The translations under genes and the position numbers were made by a program. A stretch of DNA of 64,000 nucleotides from Pseudomonas yamanorum (lineage in GTDB: Bacteria > Pseudomonadota > Gammaproteobacteria > Pseudomonadales > Pseudomonadaceae), in contig NZ_LT629793.1 of NCBI RefSeq assembly GCF_900105735.1, positions 6,820,001 to 6,884,000 on the forward strand, given 5' to 3'. The notes below the pieces were generated by a model. That model was not told the DNA's origin and searched no databases. It worked only from the letters and a program-made list of their open reading frames with translations. Within the stretch, counting starts at the first letter, position 1. Every line of letters begins with the position of its first letter. Below are positions 58,134 through 64,000 of this stretch, one piece after another.

Positions 58134-60602
58134 GTGCCGCAACACACCCCCGATCTGCCTCCCGAACTGCGGCCACTGGCCGAAATGCCCCTATTGAAAC
58201 GGCTCGCCGCCCGATTATTCGGTCACGGCCTGACGCGCCTGCGCGCCCAACACCGTTTTTCCTGGTTGCATGGCCAGGCCGACGGCTTTCGAAGTGGCCA
58301 CACGGCCGGCGTGGAGTATGGCTATCAGGAAGGCAAGGCGGATGGCATCGAGGAAGGCCGGCAGGTCCTGCTGATTCGTGACTTTCGGCCGGATGAACAC
58401 ACCGCGCCAGGTGTCGACGACAACCTGTTCGACGATTGGCGCCTGCCACTGACCGCCGAGTTGAAAAAAAGCATCAAGGCCGACGTGGCACGCCTGCTGC
58501 CGGCCCATGCCCAGCCGAGCGCGGCCCAGTGGAAGATGATCTTCAGCGATACGCCGTCCACCTCGGTGATTGCCGGCGCCGGTGCGGGTAAATCCACCTC
58601 GCTGGTGCTGCGTATCCTGCTGCTGACCCATTACCTGGGCTTTGAGTTGAGCTCAATGACGGTGGTGACCTTCACCCGTGAGTCGCGCAAGGACTTCATC
58701 AACAAGCTCATGGAAATTCTCGCCTTGTGGGGCCAACCCCTTGGTATGAAAGAGGCGCAAGCCGTGGTGCGCACCTTTCACTCGCGCATCCTGCCAATGG
58801 TGCGCAGCCTGCCGGGCCTTGAACGGCTGCAGGCGTTTGAGAACCTCAACGTGCGCACCGAAGCGGGCTTTGATGAGGCTGACAGTAATCCCTTCGAATT
58901 GCGCATCAACGACGCCCAGCGCCAGCAACTGAATGCTTGCTACCACCAGTTGCATGGCCGGCATGCGCGCTTCCGCGAGCTGATCGCCCCGTTGGCGCGC
59001 CACGCCCTGCAACTCAAGGAGCTGGAACGGGATCATCCAGACGTACAGAAACGCGTGGCGGTGACCGAACTGGCGGCCAAGCGCGATGAAGAACTCTGTG
59101 ATGTGATTGAAGACCTGTGGTTTCGCGCCGGTGCCTGGCCGATCAAAGGTATTGAGCCCAATCGCCAGACCTTCGATATCAATGGCGCGCAGTTCCACTG
59201 CCACGGCTACATTGCCGAGCTGGATGCCTGGGTAATGCTGGGCTTTGACCCTCGGGAAAATGCCCAGCTCAGTCGTCCTGGCTCCAAGCTGTCCGTGCGC
59301 GCTGAGTGGGCGGTAAAGCGAACCCTGTTTCAAGCTTTCTGCCGTAAGCCACTGATATGGATTGATAACTATGAGTCATCCAAGCGCCTTTTGAGCAGCC
59401 TGGCTGGCGACGCAACCGCGGGCCCGGGCTTCGACTACAAGGTCAAGGGTGAGCTGGGCTCGGCGCCGCTGCTGGACAGCTTTGTCGCCGCCGCCGGGTT
59501 TATCGAGAACCTCGGGCTGGATGTGCCCACCACCGTGGGCAAGATGAGCTTTGCCAAGGACGATCCGGACCGTTTGTACTTCGAAGCCCTGAGCATTTTT
59601 TGGAAAGCCCTGGAAGACCACTTGCTGGACCAGTCGCCCCCCGTGATGACCTACAACCGTATGTTCTCGCTGTTTGGCGAAAACACCCCGGAAAACCTCA
59701 AGCTCCTCAGCGACAGCCTGCTGCGGCCGATGTCGCACCTGATGATCGACGAATTTCAGGACGTATCCCCGCAGATCGTCTCGTGGATCCGGGCCAGTCT
59801 GCGGGAGATTCGCAGTCGCGGCCCGGCCATGCACGTAGGCCGTGGCGCCCAGCGGTCTTCGCTGTTGTGCGTGGGGGATGACTGGCAATCGATCTATGGC
59901 TGGCGCGGCAGTTCGCCGAAGTACTTCATGGAGTTCAACAAGGAATTCCCGTCGCCCACCACCACGCGGGTGATGCTGGGCGAGAACTACCGCAGCCATC
60001 AACACGTTATTGATGCTGCCGAACACATCGTGCGTGCCGCCCCGGCCATCAGCGGCAAGAAAGCCAAGGCCAGTGGAACCCCGAAGCCATTGGTGCCCGT
60101 CACCGTGCGTGATCGTGACGATGCGGCGCTGGGCCAGCAACTGCTGGCGCACTATCAAAAGGGTGATTCGGTATTAATGTTATATCGAAAAAGCAGCGAT
60201 AAGCCATTGATACAAGAGCATATTAAGTCTGCAGTTAATCTAGATTCTAGCTTGCCGTACGGCGATCGCCGTCTGAAGCAACTGACCTATCACAGCGCCA
60301 AGGGCCTTCAAGCGGATGCGGTATTCCTGCTAGGCGACTGCCAGCACTTGACCAGTTCGCCTTACAAGAACCAGGTCTACCGCATGGCGGGCCTGGGCAA
60401 GGACGGCGACACCGAACCTTACGACAGCGCGCAAAAGGACGAAGTGCTACGCCTGGCCTACGTGGGGATTACCCGGGCGGTGAGCCATTGCTATTGGTAT
60501 GTCGAGGCGCAGGATGGCCAAGGGGTGAATATGCCAAAGGCTTCGGACCGGATTGCCGCAGACAAGCCGTTTTTTGATGATCAGCGCATCAGCAAATCAT
60601 AA
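58134..60602 (+). CDS. UvrD/Rep-type superfamily 1 DNA helicase
   Basis: 822 aa from the GTG at 58134, with CAGGAG six bases upstream. After a roughly 140-residue N-terminal region, SF1A helicase motifs appear in order: Ia/I VIAGAGAGKSTSLVLR (about 148), TFTRESRKDF, motif II MIDEFQDVSPQ (about 537), motif III CVGDDWQSIYGWRGSS (about 582), motif IV GENYRS (about 617), motif V YHSAKGLQADAVFLLG (about 722) and VGITRAVSHCYW (about 775). It unwinds DNA from a 3' end with ATP. The long linker between motifs I and II and the N-terminal region are typical of HelD/UvrD-like accessory helicases. A short AT-rich codon stretch lies at 60160-60255. Monocistronic, with a REP element downstream. Confidence 0.93.
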   Translation: MPQHTPDLPPELRPLAEMPLLKRLAARLFGHGLTRLRAQHRFSWLHGQADGFRSGHTAGVEYGYQEGKADGIEEGRQVLLIRDFRPDEHTAPGVDDNLFDDWRLPLTAELKKSIKADVARLLPAHAQPSAAQWKMIFSDTPSTSVIAGAGAGKSTSLVLRILLLTHYLGFELSSMTVVTFTRESRKDFINKLMEILALWGQPLGMKEAQAVVRTFHSRILPMVRSLPGLERLQAFENLNVRTEAGFDEADSNPFELRINDAQRQQLNACYHQLHGRHARFRELIAPLARHALQLKELERDHPDVQKRVAVTELAAKRDEELCDVIEDLWFRAGAWPIKGIEPNRQTFDINGAQFHCHGYIAELDAWVMLGFDPRENAQLSRPGSKLSVRAEWAVKRTLFQAFCRKPLIWIDNYESSKRLLSSLAGDATAGPGFDYKVKGELGSAPLLDSFVAAAGFIENLGLDVPTTVGKMSFAKDDPDRLYFEALSIFWKALEDHLLDQSPPVMTYNRMFSLFGENTPENLKLLSDSLLRPMSHLMIDEFQDVSPQIVSWIRASLREIRSRGPAMHVGRGAQRSSLLCVGDDWQSIYGWRGSSPKYFMEFNKEFPSPTTTRVMLGENYRSHQHVIDAAEHIVRAAPAISGKKAKASGTPKPLVPVTVRDRDDAALGQQLLAHYQKGDSVLMLYRKSSDKPLIQEHIKSAVNLDSSLPYGDRRLKQLTYHSAKGLQADAVFLLGDCQHLTSSPYKNQVYRMAGLGKDGDTEPYDSAQKDEVLRLAYVGITRAVSHCYWYVEAQDGQGVNMPKASDRIAADKPFFDDQRISKS

Positions 60603-60620
60603 GGGCCGACGTTGAATCAC

Positions 60621-60648
60621 GTGGTGAGGGAGCAAGCTCCCTCGCCAC
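60621..60648. repeat. REP-type palindrome after the helicase gene
   Basis: GTGGTGAGGGAGC and GCTCCCTCGCCAC face each other around AA (one mismatch). It is a common Pseudomonas REP core and may stop transcription between convergent genes. Confidence 0.7.
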
Positions 60649-60653
60649 ACAGA

Positions 60654-60926
60654 TCAAGCTCGTAGCGACAGCGGCGGCACAAACGACTCCAGCTCATCCT
60701 CCACGGCCTCGATGATCCGCTCCACATCAGCGGCGTTCATCACCGTGGCACAAGGAATGCCGGCAATCGCAATCAGGGTTTCTCCGCTGGCGCGGTCGAA
60801 CAGGCGGGCGATCATGCTACCGGGAGCATCCATGCTCGCTTCAAAGCCCATTGGATGAAAATGCCAGCGCATCAGCTGGCAGGCGTTGGGGAATGTCACT
60901 TTGTTCATCTTGCCCACCTTGTTCAT
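60654..60926 (-). CDS. DUF1652 family protein
   Basis: 90 aa. It carries the DUF1652 pattern: RWHFHPMGFEASMDAPGSM, FDRASGETLIAIAGIPC, then ADVERIIEAVEDELESF. The family is restricted mostly to pseudomonads; its function is unknown. The ATG at 60926 has AAGGAAG seven bases upstream. A second ATG six codons in is also possible. Confidence 0.85.
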   Translation of the reverse strand: MNKVGKMNKVTFPNACQLMRWHFHPMGFEASMDAPGSMIARLFDRASGETLIAIAGIPCATVMNAADVERIIEAVEDELESFVPPLSLRA

Positions 60927-61186
60927 TGAGCGCTTCCTTTAGCTCGCTGCAGGGGCGCCAGGACCGTCACTGGTCCTGGCCGTCGTGAGCTTTAAAAATA
61001 GCATTCGTTCGCATCCAGCAGGGGAGTTTTTTTGCCCCGTTCAGCGGTTGTTTTCGGGAAGTTTGATGTGGGTCATGTCCTACGCGGAAATGGGCGAAAG
61101 GCCATTAGTCATAACTGTCAAATGGCCATTGAACCCGCCCGGAAAGTTGGGCAAGCTCGCAGGCTGTCCCAGCCTTAGAGCGCTCC

Positions 61187-62002
61187 ATGCCCGACTTCAT
61201 CGCGGATGACTCCCTGCAAACCCAAGCCACTGGCGAGTTGGTGCTGCGTCACCATCTGTGCTGGAAACACCGGGACTTGGATGGCGTGATGTCGTACTAC
61301 CACCCGGACATCCAGTACCACGATTTCTTCCAGAACCGCGTGGTCGGTGCAGACGATCTGCGCGAGTACTTGCAAGCCAGCATGCCCCGTGGAGCGGATG
61401 AAGCGATCGAGCACACCGACCGTATCCGCGCCGACGGCGACACGGCCTTCATCCAGTACCGCATCACGTTGCGTGGCGGCCAGGGACTGGTGTCATTTCG
61501 CACCAGTGAAGCCATCACCGTGCGTGACGGCCTGATCTGGCGGGTCAACGAATACGCTTCCCTGGTGCACGAGCAGTCCGCCAGCCGCAGCGAGACCACG
61601 CGCCCAACCGTCAGCCGCCTGGGCCTGTCGCCCCAGCAACTGAGTTACATGGCCAAGGACCTGCAGCAGTACTTCGAGCGCCAGCAACCCTACCTGGACC
61701 CCGAGCTGGACCTGCAACGGGTGGCGAAGGAGTGCGGGTACAGCCGCAACCAGATCTCCTACCTGCTGAACCAGGTGCTGGGCCAAAGCTTTTACCGCTA
61801 CGTCAACCAGGCGCGCCTCCAGCATTTGCTGGCCGCACTGGACAAGGCCACGCCGCCGATCCGCATCGACGAACTGGCGTTTGCCGCGGGCTTCAATTCG
61901 ACGTCGGCGTTCTATAGCTGCTTCCGCCAGCACACCGGCCAGTCGCCCAAGGCCTACGTCAAACAAATTTCCCTGCGTGCACGCGCGCAAGACAGCCCCT
62001 GA
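61187..62002 (+). CDS. AraC-family regulator with NTF2/SnoaL-like sensor domain
   Basis: 271 aa. Residues 15-135 form an NTF2/SnoaL-like fold (HHLCWKHRDLDGVMSYYHPD, then TVRDGLIWRVNEYASL) that could bind a small ligand. Residues about 165-265 are the AraC double helix-turn-helix (LDLQRVAKECGYSRNQISYL and ELAFAAGFNSTSAFYSCFRQ). This domain mix is unusual, since the family commonly uses a cupin sensor. It lies 49 nt before the amine-oxidase operon and probably activates it. Confidence 0.88.
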   Translation: MPDFIADDSLQTQATGELVLRHHLCWKHRDLDGVMSYYHPDIQYHDFFQNRVVGADDLREYLQASMPRGADEAIEHTDRIRADGDTAFIQYRITLRGGQGLVSFRTSEAITVRDGLIWRVNEYASLVHEQSASRSETTRPTVSRLGLSPQQLSYMAKDLQQYFERQQPYLDPELDLQRVAKECGYSRNQISYLLNQVLGQSFYRYVNQARLQHLLAALDKATPPIRIDELAFAAGFNSTSAFYSCFRQHTGQSPKAYVKQISLRARAQDSP

Positions 62003-62051
62003 GGCCAGGCTCTAGGATCACGGCCATCGAAGTGTGGTGGTGGAGCTTGGC

Positions 62052-63458
62052 ATGCCTGCATGGCGCAATATCAGTTTATGGATGGACCAGCTGGACGAGC
62101 CGCTGGTGGCGCGTGCGTCTCTGGAGCACGACCTGGACGTCAACGTGGCCATTATCGGCGCCGGCTACACCGGGCTCTGGACCGCGTATTACCTGAAGCG
62201 CCAGGCGCCCGAGCTGAAAATCGCCATCATTGAGGCACAAACCGCCGGGTTCGGTGCCTCGGGCCGTAACGGTGGCTGGCTGATGGGCAACCTGCTGGGG
62301 GAAGACCGCCTGTTGGCCGGCTTGTCCCCCGAGCAGCGCCGGGCCTCGTTCGACCTGCTGCACGCCATTCCCGATGAAGTCGCGCAAGTGATTGAGCACG
62401 AAGGCATCGACTGCGACTACCGCAAGGGTGGCGTGCTGTATTGCGCCGCGCGTTATCCCGAACAGGAAGCCACCCTGCGGGCCTACCTGGCCAAGCTCCA
62501 CGCTCAGGGCCTGACCGACGATGATTACCGTTGGCTCGGCCCGCAGCAACTGGCCGAGCAAATCCGCATCGCCAAACCCTATGGCGGCATCTATGCCCCC
62601 CACGTTGCCACGATTCACCCGGCCAAGCTGGTGCGTGGCCTGGCGCGGGTGGTGGAGCAGATGGGCGTCACGATCTACGAAAGCAGCCCGGTTACCCATT
62701 GGCAGTCCGGCAGCCTGCGCACGGCTAAAGCCTCAGTGCGCGCGTCATGGGTGGTGCCGGCGGTAGAAGGGTATGCCACCACATTGGCGCCTTTGGGCCG
62801 CTATCAGTTGCCGGTACAAAGCCTGATTGTCGCCACTGAACCGTTGCCCGCCAGCACCTGGGACGAAATCGGCCTGAACCGTGGCCAGGCCTTCGGCGAA
62901 AGCAGTCGCCAGGTCACCTACGGCCAGCGCTCGGCGGACAACCGCCTGGTGTTCGGCGCCCGTGGGGGCTATCAGTTTGCCGGCAAGTTGCGGCACAACT
63001 TCGACCTCACCGACAGCGAAGTCGAACTGCGTCGGTACCTGTTCGGTGAACTGTTCCCGCAGCTCAAGAAAGTCCGCATCACCCACGCCTGGGGCGGCAA
63101 CCTCGGCATGTCCCGGCGCTTCAAGCCGCACATGCTGTGCGATCACGCAGCGGGCATCGCTTTGGCCGGTGGTTATGGCGGCGAGGGCGTAGGGGCCAGC
63201 AACCTGGGCGGGCGTACCTTGGCCGACTTGATCCTGGGGCTCGACACACCGCTGGTCACGCAGCCATGGGTGATCCAGCCGGGCCGGCTGGAGGGGCTCA
63301 AGGCCTGGGAACCGGAACCCTGCCGCTGGCTGGGCTACAACGCGATCATTCGCAGTTTTGTCCATGAGGACCAGGTGTTGGCCAACCCCAACACTGCGCC
63401 GTGGCGCCGCAAGCTGGCCAGCGGGGTTGCCGGGTTCATGGAAGGTTTCATGCACTAA
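62052..63458 (+). CDS. FAD-dependent amine oxidoreductase (DAO / PuuB-like)
   Basis: 468 aa from the ATG at 62052, with GGAG six bases upstream; an earlier GTG at 62034 is less likely. A Rossmann dinucleotide site VAIIGAGYTGLWTAYYL near residues 33-49 and a second FAD contact GASGRNGGWLMG near 75 mark the DAO family. C-terminal FGARGGYQ and GGYGGEGVGASNLGGR (about 375-390) are as in gamma-glutamylputrescine oxidase-like enzymes. It would oxidise a primary or N-acyl amine, releasing H2O2. The adjoining cupin and polyamine-binding-protein genes support use of polyamines or related amines. Confidence 0.9.
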   Translation: MPAWRNISLWMDQLDEPLVARASLEHDLDVNVAIIGAGYTGLWTAYYLKRQAPELKIAIIEAQTAGFGASGRNGGWLMGNLLGEDRLLAGLSPEQRRASFDLLHAIPDEVAQVIEHEGIDCDYRKGGVLYCAARYPEQEATLRAYLAKLHAQGLTDDDYRWLGPQQLAEQIRIAKPYGGIYAPHVATIHPAKLVRGLARVVEQMGVTIYESSPVTHWQSGSLRTAKASVRASWVVPAVEGYATTLAPLGRYQLPVQSLIVATEPLPASTWDEIGLNRGQAFGESSRQVTYGQRSADNRLVFGARGGYQFAGKLRHNFDLTDSEVELRRYLFGELFPQLKKVRITHAWGGNLGMSRRFKPHMLCDHAAGIALAGGYGGEGVGASNLGGRTLADLILGLDTPLVTQPWVIQPGRLEGLKAWEPEPCRWLGYNAIIRSFVHEDQVLANPNTAPWRRKLASGVAGFMEGFMH

Positions 63459-63485
63459 GTCGTTTCAATCACCACAGGTATGAAC

Positions 63486-63827
63486 ATGAGCATTACCCAG
63501 TTCAAAGACACACTCAGCGCCCATTTGCCGGACTCTTCCCCCGTTGCCGTGCCACTGGGCACACCGGTCGCGGTGGCCTCGACCCTGAGTGTGGAACGTA
63601 GCGACGGCGTCGAAACCGGCATCTGGGAATGCACGCCCGGGCGCTGGCGCCGACAGATCAAAGCCCAGGAGTTTTGCCACTTTATCCAGGGCCGCTGCAC
63701 CTTCACCCCCGACAACGGGGAGATGCTCCACATAGAAGCCGGTGACGCACTGATGTTGCCGGCCAACAGCACCGGTATCTGGGACATCCAGGAAACCGTG
63801 CGCAAGACCTATGTATTGATCCTCTGA
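63486..63827 (+). CDS. Cupin (DUF861-type) protein
   Basis: 113 aa. I choose the ATG at 63486, six bases after AGGT; 63480 is also possible. A single cupin barrel with TGIWECTPGRWRRQI, EFCHFIQGRCTFTPDNGE and AGDALMLPANSTGIWD matches the DUF861 ((S)-ureidoglycine aminohydrolase-like) family. It sits 27 nt after the amine oxidase gene and before the polyamine-binding protein, so it is part of the amine-use operon. Confidence 0.88.
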   Translation: MSITQFKDTLSAHLPDSSPVAVPLGTPVAVASTLSVERSDGVETGIWECTPGRWRRQIKAQEFCHFIQGRCTFTPDNGEMLHIEAGDALMLPANSTGIWDIQETVRKTYVLIL

Positions 63828-63887
63828 TTCTTTGATCTTTGATCGCCTGCCATAAAAACAGCCCTAAAACCGCCAGGAAATCGAACC

Positions 63888-64000
63888 ATGAGACCCATTG
63901 CCCTGTTGCCGCTGGTATTCGTCGCCACCCTCAGCCAAGCCGCCGAGACGGTGAAGATCTACAACTGGTCGGACTACATCGCCCCCGACACCACCAAGAA
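63888..64000 (+). CDS. Polyamine ABC transporter substrate-binding protein (PotF-like), partial
   Basis: Only the first 37 residues lie in the window. MRPIALLPLVFVATLSQAAE is a signal peptide with an AxA-type cleavage site, followed by VKIYNWSDYIAPDTTK, the start typical of spermidine/putrescine-binding proteins. The ribosome site AGGAAA lies eight bases upstream. It would bind polyamine in the periplasm and feed the adjacent amine oxidase. Confidence 0.88.
   Translation, partial: MRPIALLPLVFVATLSQAAETVKIYNWSDYIAPDTTK

Noticed and set aside
1..64000. tRNA, rRNA or prophage structural genes
   Set aside because: None recognised; the giant proteins carry no phage tail or capsid signatures that I can see.

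Overview
The window looks like a chromosomal segment of a fluorescent-group Pseudomonas. The right part carries ordinary high-GC pseudomonad core genes: a LysR regulator, an MDR oxidoreductase, a MocR regulator, pgm, a pirin, a DUF1652 protein, an AraC regulator and a polyamine-type DAO/cupin/ABC set. It also has the short inverted REP/REPIN elements typical of the genus. No rRNA, tRNA or CRISPR array was seen. Everything left of about 49.6 kb reads as accessory DNA stacked against the 3' end of the LysR gene.

Region 1 (1-11 kb) is a defence-like island. A Rad50/SMC-type ATPase with a CPxC hook (minus strand, cut by the window edge) faces a 1,338-aa protein. That protein fuses an XRE helix-turn-helix, an Mrr-like nuclease, a STAND-type NTPase and a long helical C-terminus, and has a perfect inverted-repeat operator candidate in front of it. 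Further right are a DUF4917 (SIR2-like) protein, a small membrane protein and a DUF2971 protein, separated by decayed DNA.

Region 2 (11.1-35.3 kb) starts with a parDE toxin-antitoxin pair. The rest is a roughly 22-kb minus-strand operon of giant proteins: a Hint-domain protein, a frameshifted FnIII-like protein, a 1,270-aa beta-rich protein, a ComEC-like metallo-beta-lactamase-fold protein, a 2,527-aa beta-repeat/LysM protein and a 1,484-aa LysM-like protein. Several genes overlap by 1-4 nt. I cannot match the set to any described system.

Region 3 (35.3-49.6 kb) carries a three-gene protease/NTPase conflict cassette: subtilisin-trypsin fusion, trypsin-inactive-STAND fusion and STAND NTPase. 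It also has the decayed remains of another gene and a 1,221-aa AT-richer protein with a nuclease-like C-terminus.

Three colinear copies of the LysR-gene 3' end, at about 11.14, 35.33 and 49.64 kb and all in the same orientation, mark what look like successive attachment sites. Regions 2 and 3 are therefore probably two tandem islands of one integration family whose integrases have been lost or lie outside the window.

Region 4 (49.6-64 kb) is core genome. It contains the intact LysR target gene, a divergent MDR enzyme, an unknown protein plus a MocR regulator, phosphoglucomutase, a pirin, a UvrD-like helicase, and an AraC regulator in front of an amine-oxidase/cupin/polyamine-binding-protein operon that runs off the right edge.
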